NCBI GenBank assembly: GCA_017415105.1
Contig: JAFQJD010000006.1
Span: forward strand, 41,610-105,609
Direction of reading: 5' to 3'
Length of the DNA stretch: 64,000 bases
Origin: Clostridia bacterium
GTDB taxonomy: Bacteria > Bacillota > Clostridia > UBA1381
Shown: piece after piece, positions 42,180 through 51,085 of the stretch
How the letters are laid out: every line of letters starts with the position of its first letter
Numbering within the stretch: the stretch's first letter is position 1
Position numbers and translations under genes: made by a program
Notes under the pieces: model-generated
What the model was told of the DNA's origin: nothing
What the model saw: only the letters and a program-made list of their open reading frames with translations
Databases searched by the model: none

Positions 42180-43139
42180 TTATCTTGACATTTTACCCAT
42201 TTCCTTCAGCACCTCTACTGCAGGACCGGGGAAACGACCGAGATGGTCAGGACCAACATTGAGAAGCATATTAACGCCTTTTGAGTTGAGTGTTTGTTTG
42301 TAGCCTAAAAGCTCCTCTGCACTCTTGTATGACATATTGTTATACACCGAGAAACCCCAGCAATCAGTGCCGGCAAGCGTTACAGGTGCTTCTGCAGGAT
42401 GGACGGGATGCCCTTCCATATCGTATGAATTATCACCACCGCCGACTATTTCGCCGTAGCCGTTGCCGATTCTTGCACTGCACAGACAATCCGGCTGTAT
42501 GCTCTTTACAAGGTCGTAAAGCTCCTTTGATTGCTCTTTTGTAACGGTCCACGGATTATCAAACCAAATCTGGCACAAGTCACCGTAATTGGTCAAAAGC
42601 TCTGTTACCTGCGGTTTAACCTTGCGGTCGAGGTATTTCTGGAAATCCTCAATTGTGTTTGTAGGGTTATAATCCCAGTAGTTATTTGCAGGGTGACACC
42701 ACGGATTTTCAATAAATCCGCCGGCATCTGGCTCTTCCCAGTCCTGATCGTGCGAATAGTAAAGACCAAGCCTTATGTCGTACTTTTTGCACGCCTCGGA
42801 TATTTCCTTTACAATGTCACGACCGAACGGTGTTGCTTTTACCACATTAAAATCTGACACCGTTGAATCAAACAATGCAAAGCCCTCGTGGTGCTTTGAT
42901 GTTAATACGAAGTATTTTGCACCTGCTGCCTTAACATAGCTTATCCACTCCTCGGCATCAAAATATATCGGGTTAAATGCCGATGCGAGCTTGTGATATT
43001 CTTCTTTTGGTATCTCACAGTATCTGCGAGCCCATTCGTTTGTCGATTTACCCTTATATTCGCCCTCAAGCACACTGTAGAGGCCAAAATGTGCCATAAT
43101 TCCGAATTTTGCGTTTTTAAACCATTCTGAACTTGTCAT
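42180..43139 (-). CDS. Short GH29-type alpha-L-fucosidase
   Basis: 319 residues: only the catalytic barrel, lacking the C-terminal beta-sandwich of typical GH29 enzymes (about 430 or more). WFKNAKFGIMAHFGLYSVLEG, VLTSKHHEGFALFDS and IWFDNPW are GH29 segments; D194 in the last is the expected nucleophile. The acid/base residue cannot be assigned by eye. No signal peptide, so it acts on imported oligosaccharides. It neighbours AraC and a rare-sugar operon. Confidence 0.85.
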   Translation of the reverse strand: MTSSEWFKNAKFGIMAHFGLYSVLEGEYKGKSTNEWARRYCEIPKEEYHKLASAFNPIYFDAEEWISYVKAAGAKYFVLTSKHHEGFALFDSTVSDFNVVKATPFGRDIVKEISEACKKYDIRLGLYYSHDQDWEEPDAGGFIENPWCHPANNYWDYNPTNTIEDFQKYLDRKVKPQVTELLTNYGDLCQIWFDNPWTVTKEQSKELYDLVKSIQPDCLCSARIGNGYGEIVGGGDNSYDMEGHPVHPAEAPVTLAGTDCWGFSVYNNMSYKSAEELLGYKQTLNSKGVNMLLNVGPDHLGRFPGPAVEVLKEMGKMSR

Positions 43140-43252
43140 ACTTATTTACTCCTTTAGTCACTTAATGAAGTAAGTATACCACATTCTGCATACCTTGTAA
43201 ATGTTTATTTTTTGACGAAAATTGTTCAAAATGTGCGAAGTCGCTTTTGCTA

Positions 43253-43278
43253 AAAAAATCTCCCGGTTCGGGAGATTT
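43253..43278. terminator. Terminator of the AraC gene
   Basis: AAAATCTCCC-GGTTC-GGGAGATTTT. Confidence 0.85.
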
Positions 43279-44009
43279 TAAATCATATGGGATTTTCTGT
43301 ATTCTGCCGGTGACATTCCGGTCATTTTCTTGAAAACTGCAGAAAAATAGATATTATCGGAGAAACCGCATTTTTCGCCTATTTCCTTGATGCGTATATA
43401 TTCACTTTGCAAAAGCAACATTTTTGCACGGTTAATCCGAAGCTCTGTCAGGTACTGAAGCGGGGTTTTATTAGTATCGGATTCAAAGCATCTTCTCAGA
43501 TAATCCTTGTTATAGCAAAAACTGTTTATTACTTCGCTGAGTTTGAAATTTGGGTCAACAAAGTTTTCAAGTATAATGTCCTTGAGAGCACTCACAAACG
43601 GATATTTGTGGTTTACATTTATATATTTATCAAGATATGCACAGACAGTATCAAGCAGCGAGTCTGCGATTTTTGCGTAATTATTTTCCTTTTCGAGCAT
43701 AGCTTTATACATTAGCTCCATAAGCGGTAAAATTACACTGTCCGTATCTTTTATCAAATGCACGCGGTCATAACCAAGATGATTTGCGGCGATATAAAAA
43801 TCCATAAACGTATCCGTTGATGTAGCCTTATGAACTACGTCGGGCGGGACTATAAGAATGTCGTTTTCTCCCATTTCGTATTTTTTATTCCCGATTGTAA
43901 CGGTACAGTTGCCGGAATAATTTGTAATTATCTCGTACCTGTCACAGTGAGAATGCTCGCGATAGTGCGTCATTGGTGTCTCGCACTTTATGCAGGCTTT
44001 AACATTCAT
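43278..44009 (-). CDS. AraC-family regulator
   Basis: About 243 residues from ATG 44009 (AGGTGATTTTTG upstream). The N-terminal cupin contains MTHYREHSHCDRYEI and a NDILIVPPDVVHKA segment; the C-terminal AraC domain has SEVINSFCYNKDYLRRCFE and EIGEKCGFSDNIYFSAVFK, ending MSPAEYRK. It lies divergent from the alcohol dehydrogenase-RpiB-kinase/epimerase operon and probably regulates it. Confidence 0.88.
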   Translation of the reverse strand: MNVKACIKCETPMTHYREHSHCDRYEIITNYSGNCTVTIGNKKYEMGENDILIVPPDVVHKATSTDTFMDFYIAANHLGYDRVHLIKDTDSVILPLMELMYKAMLEKENNYAKIADSLLDTVCAYLDKYINVNHKYPFVSALKDIILENFVDPNFKLSEVINSFCYNKDYLRRCFESDTNKTPLQYLTELRINRAKMLLLQSEYIRIKEIGEKCGFSDNIYFSAVFKKMTGMSPAEYRKSHMI

Positions 44010-44173
44010 CAAAAATCACCTCACAATTTGAGTTTAACATAAGAGTGTTGTTTTGTCAATGCAGGATATGTAAAAAAAGTCGTTTTTTTAATAATGTCAG
44101 TCGGGAAATTGTATGGAAATATTTTTTTTTTGGTGCTATAATCGAAGCATAAAACCGAAAGGAGATTTTTAAA

Positions 44174-45160
44174 ATGAAAAAATTAGTAATGAACGGACCG
44201 AAGGAAAGCACATTGATAGAGGTTGATATGCCTGTTATCGAAAAAGATACAGACGTACTTATCAAGAACACATACTGTGGTGTTTGTATGTCAGAACATT
44301 ATGACTGGGAGCACGCACAGCCGGGAAAATCTTTCGGACATGAGCCGGTGGGTGTTGTAGTAGAGGTTGGATCTGCAGTAACACGCTTTAAGAAGGGCGA
44401 CAGAGTAACAGGTTTTTATAGCGGTAAAGTAGAATATGATGTTACCGATGAAAAAAATGTGTTTAAAGTTCCTGATAGTGTAAGGGACGAAGAAGCGATT
44501 GCAGAACCACTTTCATGTCTTGTAAGTGCAGTAAGCAAGGTTAAGATACCTGTAATAGGCGAAAAGGTAGCAGTTGTTGGTTGCGGATATATGGGTTGCG
44601 GCGCTATAAGTCTTCTTAAGATGCGTGGTGCATATGTTGTAGGTGTTGATATAAAACGTGAGGCACTTGAAGATGCAAAGCTTTATGGGGCAGATGAGGT
44701 ATATACACCTGACGAGCTTCCTGCACACTACAAGGACGTACCGGGTACTGATATAGGCTTCCAGAGTGAGGGTCTGGGCTTCAGACTTGTTATGGAGTGG
44801 GGCGAAACGAATGAATCACTTGACCTTGCTATCAATATGACAAGAATGTGCGGTCAGCTTGCGATTGGTGCATACCATACGGGTGAAAAGAGACTTGTTG
44901 ACCTTCAGCAGTTAAATGTTAAAGCAATCGATTGTCTGAGCACACACCCCAGAGAAATGGATCTTAACTATGAATCGTGCAAGAATGCACTTAAAATGAT
45001 TGGCGACGGCGTATGGAGTTACAAGCACGTTAAAACAAAGGTATATCCCATCACACAGTTTGACAAAGCACAGGCTGAATTGCCGGATAAGGCAGGAAAG
45101 TATATGAAAGCTATTGTTGACTGGTCAAAATTTGACGGCGAGCCGTACATAATAGACTAA
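44174..45160 (+). CDS. Zinc-binding alcohol/polyol dehydrogenase (MDR family)
   Basis: 328 residues. CGVC and GHEPVGVVVEVGS near 35-75 hold the catalytic zinc ligands; EPLSC follows. The Rossmann motif is VVGCGYMGCG. The four-cysteine structural zinc loop is missing, making it shorter than sorbitol dehydrogenase. It probably oxidises a polyol or sugar to a ketose feeding the downstream enzymes. First gene of an operon with rpiB and the kinase-epimerase fusion. AAAGGAG precedes ATG 44174; a TATAAT-like box lies near 44140. Confidence 0.85.
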   Translation: MKKLVMNGPKESTLIEVDMPVIEKDTDVLIKNTYCGVCMSEHYDWEHAQPGKSFGHEPVGVVVEVGSAVTRFKKGDRVTGFYSGKVEYDVTDEKNVFKVPDSVRDEEAIAEPLSCLVSAVSKVKIPVIGEKVAVVGCGYMGCGAISLLKMRGAYVVGVDIKREALEDAKLYGADEVYTPDELPAHYKDVPGTDIGFQSEGLGFRLVMEWGETNESLDLAINMTRMCGQLAIGAYHTGEKRLVDLQQLNVKAIDCLSTHPREMDLNYESCKNALKMIGDGVWSYKHVKTKVYPITQFDKAQAELPDKAGKYMKAIVDWSKFDGEPYIID

Positions 45161-45172
45161 GAGGGACGCAAA

Positions 45173-45619
45173 ATGAAAATAGCAATAGGAAATGACCACG
45201 TAGCAGTGGGAATGAAAAACCATATCACGGAATATCTCACTGCAAAGGGACATGAAATTATAAATTTCGGAACTGACACAGCAGAGAGATGTGATTATCC
45301 CATATACGGCAAAAAGGTTGCAGATGCAGTTGTGAGCGGTGAATGTGAGCTTGGTATTCTTATCTGCGGAACAGGCATCGGAATTTCACTTGCCGCAAAT
45401 AAGGTAAAGGGCATCCGTGCAGCTGTATGTTCAGATCCGTATTCAGCAAGACTTACACGTCAGCACAATAACGCCAATATTATTGCATTCGGTGCAAGGG
45501 TAGTAGGCGAGGCAACTGCCGAGATGATAGTTGACGAGTTCCTTAACGCCGAGTATGAGGGTGGCAGACATCAGACAAGAATTGATATGATTTCGGCTAT
45601 TGAGCAGGGAGAAATGTAA
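45173..45619 (+). CDS. rpiB: RpiB-type sugar-phosphate isomerase (ribose-5-P or allose-6-P)
   Basis: 148 residues, standard for RpiB. D8-H9 in GNDHVA, active-site Cys 65 in ICGTGIGIS, and TRQHNNANIIAFGARV are conserved. E. coli RpiB isomerises both ribose 5-phosphate and allose 6-phosphate; placement directly before a ROK kinase fused to an RPE-type epimerase favours the allose function here. Its TAA overlaps the next ATG by one base. Confidence 0.93.
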   Translation: MKIAIGNDHVAVGMKNHITEYLTAKGHEIINFGTDTAERCDYPIYGKKVADAVVSGECELGILICGTGIGISLAANKVKGIRAAVCSDPYSARLTRQHNNANIIAFGARVVGEATAEMIVDEFLNAEYEGGRHQTRIDMISAIEQGEM

Positions 45620-47175
45620 TGTACAGAATAGGTATTGATATAGGTGGTACGAAAATAAATATCGGTCTGTTTGAGGACTGCGAAAAAAAGCTTATTGCAC
45701 ATAAAAAAATATATATTGCTGATATTACAGATTTGTCAGAAAACATAAAAACAGTTGTATATGAACTGTGCAGCGAAAATGATGTTAATTCTGATGAAAT
45801 TGCATCTTGTGGTGTCGGTATACCCGGAACGGTAAGTGCTGACGGTAAGAATATAATAAAAGCACCGAATATCGAAATTTTAGATAAGGATACTGCAACA
45901 AAGCTTGAAATGGTGCTTAATGTTCCTGTTAAGCTTGTTCAGGACTCGCGTGCGGCAGCATGGGGTGAATACCTGTGCGGTGGTGCGGTTGGTGCTGATA
46001 CTGCTGTTTGCGTAACGCTTGGAACCGGTATCGGTACAGGCATAGTAATGAACGGAGCGATCTATAACGGGGCATTAGGATGTGCCGGTGAGCTTGGACA
46101 TCTCGTGGCAGTAGAGGGCGGAAGAGGCTGTGGCTGCGGGAAAAAGGGTTGCCTTGAAAAATACTGTGCTGGCGGCGGTCTTGATATTACGGCAGGAGAA
46201 CTGCATGGCGAAGGAAAAACCGCATCTGATTTATTCGATGAAGCAAAAAAAGGTAACGAGAAAGCAAAGTCCGCAATTGATAATGCTGTAGCAATGCTTG
46301 GTCGTGGACTTATCTCGATTGTAAACCTTATGTCGCCTGATTGTATATTGTTCAGCGGTGGCTTGAGTGATCAGGAGGAAATGTATCTTAAACCTGTTAT
46401 CGAATACATAAAATCACACTGCTATATGACCGATAAGTTACCGGTAATCAAAAAAGCAGAGCTTGGTGAGCTTTCACCACTCTACGGTGCGGCGTTTATT
46501 CCGATAGAGAAAAAACGCAAACCTATGCTTTCAGCATCAATAATGTGCGCTGACGTTCTAAATATGGGAAAGGCACTTGGCGAAATTAAGGATGCAGGGA
46601 TTGACTATCTGCATTGTGATATAATGGACAATCACTTTGTTCCCAATATGATGATGCCAATGGAGTTTTTAAACAAACTAAGACCTGCAACGGATTTACC
46701 GTTTGATTTCCATATTATGGCGGAAAATCCCGAAACAGTAATTGAAAAGCTTGTAATAAAGGAAAACGATATAATATCGGTACATTATGAGAGTACAATC
46801 CACCTGCAAAGAGTGATAACTCTTGTTAAGGAAAAGGGTGCGAAGGCGGCAGTTGCATTAAATCCGGCAACTCCGATAAGTGTACTTGAAGAAATTCTGC
46901 CGGAGCTTGATATGGTGCTCCTAATGAGCGTAAACCCGGGCTTTGCAGGACAGAAAATAGTTCCTACAAGCTTTGAAAAGATAGCAAAGCTGAGAAAATA
47001 TCTTGAAGAAAAGGGACTTGATATACCCATAGAGGTTGACGGAAACTGCAGTTTTGAGAATGTTCCCAAGATGTATAATGCAGGTGTTGATATATTTGTT
47101 GTCGGAACATCAAGCGTGTTCAAAAGTGATATGACTATCAAAGAGGGAACAGAAAAATTACTTGACTTAATATAA
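45619..47175 (+). CDS. Fused ROK sugar kinase-RPE-type epimerase (AlsK-AlsE-like)
   Basis: 518 residues. Residues 1 to about 297 are a complete ROK kinase: IGIDIGGTKINIG, catalytic Asp in QDSRAAAWGE (the usual form is NDANAAALGE), GTGIGTGIV and the zinc motif GCGCGKKGCLE. From about 303 a complete RPE-family barrel begins: SASIMCAD, LHCDIMDNHFVPN, FHIMAENP and EVDGNC contain the Ser, His, Asp, His and Asp residues of ribulose-phosphate/allulose-6-phosphate 3-epimerases. The linker is about six residues. With RpiB upstream this could run allose to allose-6-P, allulose-6-P and fructose-6-P. No internal RBS is seen before Met303, and no frame break, so it looks like one polypeptide. Confidence 0.92.
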   Translation: MYRIGIDIGGTKINIGLFEDCEKKLIAHKKIYIADITDLSENIKTVVYELCSENDVNSDEIASCGVGIPGTVSADGKNIIKAPNIEILDKDTATKLEMVLNVPVKLVQDSRAAAWGEYLCGGAVGADTAVCVTLGTGIGTGIVMNGAIYNGALGCAGELGHLVAVEGGRGCGCGKKGCLEKYCAGGGLDITAGELHGEGKTASDLFDEAKKGNEKAKSAIDNAVAMLGRGLISIVNLMSPDCILFSGGLSDQEEMYLKPVIEYIKSHCYMTDKLPVIKKAELGELSPLYGAAFIPIEKKRKPMLSASIMCADVLNMGKALGEIKDAGIDYLHCDIMDNHFVPNMMMPMEFLNKLRPATDLPFDFHIMAENPETVIEKLVIKENDIISVHYESTIHLQRVITLVKEKGAKAAVALNPATPISVLEEILPELDMVLLMSVNPGFAGQKIVPTSFEKIAKLRKYLEEKGLDIPIEVDGNCSFENVPKMYNAGVDIFVVGTSSVFKSDMTIKEGTEKLLDLI

Positions 47176-47185
47176 GGAGAATGAG

Positions 47186-48022
47186 ATGGAAAATTTAAAG
47201 GTTGGATTACAGCTCTATTCTGTTCGTGATAAGATGGAACAGGATATGGAAGCTACATTAAAAGCAGTTAAAGAAATGGGTTATGACTATGTGGAGTTTG
47301 CAGGATACTTCGGTAAGTCTGCTGAGGAAGTGAAGGCACTTCTTGATAAGACAGGACTTAAATGTATTTCTGTACATCAGACGTATGATGTGTTTCTTGA
47401 TGCACCGGAAGAAAATGTGGAATATCTTAAAACAATAGGCGCAAAATACTGTGCTATTCCGTGGATGGGACCTGAAAACCACAAAGGTAATCCCGGTTTT
47501 GACAAGGCAGTAGAGGACATACGTAATATTGGCAAGCTTCTAAAAGAAAACGGCATAACAATGCTTTACCATAACCATGATTTTGAGTTCGGAAAGTATG
47601 AGAATAAATATCTTTTTGACTGGTTGTATGATACAGTAGGTTTGAATTTTTTAAAACCTGAGATAGACACCTGCTGGGTTAAGTATGCGGGCGAGGATCC
47701 GTGCAGATATCTTGAGAAATATGCAGAGGATATTGATATAGTACACCTAAAGGATTTCGTTTGCAAAAAATTTGCAGATGGACCTGTTTATGCTCTGATA
47801 GATAATTCGGGCAAGGAAAACGACCCGAAAAAGAGCCGTGAGGATAACGGATTTAAATTCAGAAGCATAGGCAGTGGCTTGCAGAACTTTGAAGAAATTC
47901 TTGCGTCTGTAAGAAAGACAAACGCAGAATATGTTATAGTCGAGCAGGACCAGTGGTATGATGATGATAGTCTTGAACTTGCAAGAAAGAGCAGAGAATA
48001 TCTGAAAAGTCTTGGTGTCTGA
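47186..48022 (+). CDS. Sugar phosphate isomerase/epimerase (TIM barrel)
   Basis: 278 residues. VGLQLYSVRDKM and YNHDFEF-type metal segments (MLYHNHDFEFGKYENKY), PEIDTCWVKYAG, VHLKD and EQDQWYDD match the xylose-isomerase-like barrel family that includes inosose and 3-keto-glycoside enzymes. The YHNHDFEF and EIDTCW pattern is often seen in proteins acting on 3-keto sugars or inositols. Last gene of the rare-sugar operon, 10 bases after the fusion; AAGGAGAATGAG upstream. Exact substrate unknown. Confidence 0.85.
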   Translation: MENLKVGLQLYSVRDKMEQDMEATLKAVKEMGYDYVEFAGYFGKSAEEVKALLDKTGLKCISVHQTYDVFLDAPEENVEYLKTIGAKYCAIPWMGPENHKGNPGFDKAVEDIRNIGKLLKENGITMLYHNHDFEFGKYENKYLFDWLYDTVGLNFLKPEIDTCWVKYAGEDPCRYLEKYAEDIDIVHLKDFVCKKFADGPVYALIDNSGKENDPKKSREDNGFKFRSIGSGLQNFEEILASVRKTNAEYVIVEQDQWYDDDSLELARKSREYLKSLGV

Positions 48023-48078
48023 TACGTAGACCATATAGAGTAAAAATGACTGTTAAACAAAACAACTCAAAAAAAAGA

Positions 48079-48115
48079 AATGACTCAGCCCTTGAAAAAA
48101 GGGTGAGTCATTTTT
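48079..48115. terminator. Bidirectional terminator after the rare-sugar operon
   Basis: AATGACTCAGCCC and GGGTGAGTCATT arms around TTGAAAAAA, with T-run. Confidence 0.85.
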
Positions 48116-48121
48116 GCTTTT

Positions 48122-48802
48122 TCACATAAACCTGCAAAGAATAATTGGTATAAATATCGCCGGAACAAAATTCATCAGCTTTATTTTTGTTATGCCGAGC
48201 ATATTAAGTGCCAATGCAAATATAAGTACCGAGCCGGCACACGTCATTTCGGCAATTACGTAGTCGCTTAAATACGGTGCGGCAAATTGTGCTAAAATCA
48301 CTATTGCACCTTGCAGAATAAATACCGAGCCTGCCGCAAGCATAACACCCCAGCCAAGAGTTGAAGCGAGCACTATTGATGAGATAAGGTCGAGTATTGC
48401 TTTTGTAAACTGCATTTCGTGGTTGCCGGAAAGACCTGATTGCAATGCACCCACAATCGTCATTGCACCGACACAGAAGAGTAGTGTTGCACTGATAAAC
48501 CCTTGTGCAACGGGTACGTTACTGTCTTGCTTTTTAAATTTCGCTTCTATACTGTTTCCAAGATTTTCAATTCGTGCATCAAGGTTTAAGAGCGTGCCCA
48601 TAACACCGCCGATTACCATTGACAACACAAGCACAAGTGTGTTTTCGCCTGCCATCATTCCATCAACACCTATGTATAAAACTGCAAGTGCCGTTGCGGT
48701 GGTCATTGCCTTTGAAAGCCGTTGGGGTAGTCCTTTCTTAATCAGTATTCCTATAATTGAGCCGATAATTACTGTTGCTACATTAGCTAATACGCCTATC
48801 AT
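48122..48802 (-). CDS. DUF554-family membrane protein (YdfK-like)
   Basis: 226 residues with about seven membrane helices. NVATVIIGSIIGILIKKGLP, VLYIGVDGM, ATLLFCVGAMTIVGALQSG and SDYVIAEMTCAGSVLIFALA are characteristic of DUF554. Function unknown. No partner genes; a tRNA gene starts 190 bases away. Confidence 0.9.
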   Translation of the reverse strand: MIGVLANVATVIIGSIIGILIKKGLPQRLSKAMTTATALAVLYIGVDGMMAGENTLVLVLSMVIGGVMGTLLNLDARIENLGNSIEAKFKKQDSNVPVAQGFISATLLFCVGAMTIVGALQSGLSGNHEMQFTKAILDLISSIVLASTLGWGVMLAAGSVFILQGAIVILAQFAAPYLSDYVIAEMTCAGSVLIFALALNMLGITKIKLMNFVPAIFIPIILCRFM

Positions 48803-48943
48803 TGTTTGTCATCTCCATAATAAATTTCCAAATGATATTATACCAAAAAATTCTATAAATTGCAACAAAGTTTTAATCGAAATTCAAATTTTGAAAATCG
48901 CATATTGTTTGTTAAAAAAAGTATATTTTTTTCAAAAAAAGTG

Positions 48944-48972
48944 TTGACAAATGTGATTATTTGTGGTATACT
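48944..48972 (+). promoter_or_regulatory. tRNA-Glu promoter
   Basis: TTGACA (48944-48949), 17 bases, TATACT (48967-48972). Confidence 0.9.
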
Positions 48973-48991
48973 CATCAGGTACTCGGAATTT

Positions 48992-49066
48992 GGCTCGTTG
49001 GTCAAGCGGTTAAGACTCCGGCCTCTCACGCCGGCAACGCGGGTTCGATTCCCGCACGAGTCACCA
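48992..49066 (+). tRNA. tRNA-Glu (anticodon CTC)
   Basis: A full cloverleaf: acceptor GGCTCGT/ACGAGTC (one G-T pair), anticodon stem CCGGC/GCCGG with loop CTCTCAC giving anticodon CTC, T arm GCGGG-TTCGATT-CCCGC, discriminator A and encoded CCA (49064-49066). The anticodon reads GAG codons. It has its own promoter and terminator. Confidence 0.95.
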
Positions 49067-49071
49067 AAAAA

Positions 49072-49097
49072 GCATCGACTATGTCGATGCTTTTTTT
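49072..49097 (+). terminator. tRNA-Glu terminator
   Basis: GCATCGAC-TAT-GTCGATGC followed by seven T. Confidence 0.92.
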
Positions 49098-49108
49098 ACT
49101 TTATAGGA

Positions 49109-49156
49109 TTATCCTTCTGTGCCCGCCGCAGGCGTGTGCTGAAGGCGCTTTGTTCT
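49109..49156. repeat. 48-bp dispersed palindromic repeat, copy 2 (inside the EamA gene end)
   Basis: Differs from copy 1 (22550-22597) at four positions. It starts exactly at the stop codon of the minus-strand EamA gene and supplies its last 15 codons. Hairpin core CCTTCTGTGCCCGCC-GCA-GGCGTGTGCTGAAGG. Confidence 0.85.
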
Positions 49157-50023
49157 GTCACTTAAAGCAATCAGAATGCTTGCTGTAATAACCAGAAGTG
49201 TACCGATAACGGTAAATGCCGATATCTTTTCATTAAAAATCACAACGCCTGCCAGAATGCTTGTAACAGGCTCGATTGTGCTCAGGACAGACGCTCTGCC
49301 GCCGCCAATCAGGAAAGTTCCTTTCTGAAAAAGAACCACAGCACCAACATTTAAAGATATAGAAAACAAAAAAGTTAAAACCCAACCGAAGATTGACTGC
49401 GGAAACTTCAACTGGTCTGTAAATATACACACTAACAGCATAACGGCCGATGCGGATATTGCTATGTATAAACTGAAGGTAAAACCAGAAATCTCTTTGT
49501 ATTTAAAGCCCGAAAGACACATAACATATATTGCATATGTGACACCTGAAACGAGTGCATAAAGACTGCCTTTTATGTTAATAGTAGTATCAGGATTATA
49601 AAACAAAACAATACCGATTACACAAAGGAATACGCTCAGTAAATTACTTAAACTGAATTTATTCTTTAAAAAGATATATTCGCCCAATACAACAACCGGT
49701 GGATATATAAAATGGAACACTGTTGCCGTGCCTGACGGAATGTGATTATAGGAATGAAACAAAAGCAATGGCGTGATGCAACATCCCATAAGTGCAATTA
49801 CGCTTATGTACGGAATTGCCGCAGCATTTATTTTAATCGGTTTTTTTGTAGCGACCGAAAGCAACAAAAGAACAGGTATTGATATGATATTTCTTAAAAA
49901 AACAAGGCTTTGAGGATTTGTACCTTCTTTGTATATAAGCTTTGCCATAAGAGGCATAAGACCAAAAATAAACGCACTCAGAATTACAAAAAAATATCCT
50001 GCAATCAATTTCTTTTGATTCAT
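49109..50023 (-). CDS. EamA (DMT) family transporter
   Basis: 304 residues, ten membrane helices in two EamA repeats. FGLMPLMAKLIYKEG in helix 1 and the second-half SVLSTIEPVTSILAGVVIFNEKI are typical. The final residues (DRTKRLQHTPAAGTEG) are encoded by a dispersed repeat, not by a transporter-like sequence. The gene starts 2 bases after the RpiR-type regulator on the same strand, so the two are co-transcribed. Confidence 0.9.
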   Translation of the reverse strand: MNQKKLIAGYFFVILSAFIFGLMPLMAKLIYKEGTNPQSLVFLRNIISIPVLLLLSVATKKPIKINAAAIPYISVIALMGCCITPLLLFHSYNHIPSGTATVFHFIYPPVVVLGEYIFLKNKFSLSNLLSVFLCVIGIVLFYNPDTTINIKGSLYALVSGVTYAIYVMCLSGFKYKEISGFTFSLYIAISASAVMLLVCIFTDQLKFPQSIFGWVLTFLFSISLNVGAVVLFQKGTFLIGGGRASVLSTIEPVTSILAGVVIFNEKISAFTVIGTLLVITASILIALSDRTKRLQHTPAAGTEG

Positions 50024-50025
50024 AA

Positions 50026-50871
50026 TTATGTCTCCTGGAATGTAAAGTTTTTAAACAAAATTTCGGATTGTTTCATATAATCCAGAGTCTGGTGACCGCT
50101 TTTTGACACTACCATATTACATAAACAGTCGGTTATACATACGGGTGCTGCAGATGAGTTTTTAATGCCGTTTATATCCACTTCGCAGGGAAGAAGTACA
50201 GTAGCATCCTTCTCGACCTCATTAAATGGCGGAGATGTTATCAATATAACTGAAGCCCCCTGATTTTTAATTGTTTTGAGAATCTGAGGTGCAGGCTTTG
50301 TGTATCTGTGAAATAAATAAAAAATACAGACGTCGCCTTTTCTCAGACTTAAAAGTGATTCTATTTCACCGCTCTGATATGCGGATGATAAATAAACGTC
50401 ATTTCTGACTGTGAGAAATCTCGTATATGCATAATGGGCAAGAGCGAATGATTCTTTCAGACCAAAGCAAAATACCCTGTCAGCTTGTGCTATTTCTTCT
50501 GCAGCACGCAATATGCTGTTTTGGGGAATATTCCGGAAGGTGTTTTCAATACAGTTTATTGCATTTATTACATATTGCGGAAACTGCGAGTCAGAATCTT
50601 CTGACATAGAGGCGATTTTAAATTTGTCGGGGAGTGTAAATTGATATTTGAACCCATTACGTACCTCATCCTGAAAAACTTTATATCCGTCAAAGCCAAT
50701 CTTTCTGCAGAAACGAAGCACAGAGGTTGTGCTTGTTTTGATTTTGTAGGCTATTGAATCAAGTGTTTCAAAAGCAAATTCATTTGGGCTTTTAAGAAAA
50801 TATGTAGCAACAGCACGCTCTGACTTTGTCATTTTATCAATGTTGGACTTTATTATTTCTGTTATATTCAT
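50026..50871 (-). CDS. MurR/RpiR-family regulator
   Basis: 281 residues. The N-terminal RpiR HTH (KMTKSERAVATYFLKSPNEF; TSTTSVLRFCRKIGFDGYK) precedes a SIS domain (about 130-260) that binds a phosphosugar or similar effector. Divergent from the ornithine-cyclodeaminase-like gene. The palindrome at 50926-50949 and a half-copy overlapping the opposite promoter are likely its sites. Confidence 0.9.
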   Translation of the reverse strand: MNITEIIKSNIDKMTKSERAVATYFLKSPNEFAFETLDSIAYKIKTSTTSVLRFCRKIGFDGYKVFQDEVRNGFKYQFTLPDKFKIASMSEDSDSQFPQYVINAINCIENTFRNIPQNSILRAAEEIAQADRVFCFGLKESFALAHYAYTRFLTVRNDVYLSSAYQSGEIESLLSLRKGDVCIFYLFHRYTKPAPQILKTIKNQGASVILITSPPFNEVEKDATVLLPCEVDINGIKNSSAAPVCITDCLCNMVVSKSGHQTLDYMKQSEILFKNFTFQET

Positions 50872-50925
50872 AGTACATCCTCCTTACAAACTTTATTATA
50901 TAACAAATTTCTGAAAATTGCAACA

Positions 50926-50949
50926 TTTTTGTAGTAAATACTACAAAAA
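50926..50949. promoter_or_regulatory. Palindromic operator, probably for the RpiR-type regulator
   Basis: TTTTTGTAGTA (50926-50936) and TACTACAAAAA (50939-50949) are perfect 11-bp arms around AA. The half GTAAATACTACA recurs at 51028-51039, just downstream of the -10 box of the divergent gene. Confidence 0.75.
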
Positions 50950-50993
50950 TATCCCAAAATCCTGATAATAGCAAGAAAAATACTAAATTTTGC

Positions 50994-51022
50994 TTGACAT
51001 TTCAGGGGTTTATATTTATAAT
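50994..51022 (+). promoter_or_regulatory. Consensus promoter of the ornithine-cyclodeaminase-like gene
   Basis: TTGACA (50994-50999), 17 bases, TATAAT (51017-51022): perfect consensus. The operator half-site at 51028-51039 covers the start region, so repression is likely. Confidence 0.9.
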
Positions 51023-51085
51023 AAAAAGTAAATACTACATTTTGGAGAGATGTGTGTAGTGAAAAATACAAAAAGGAGAAAGAAA

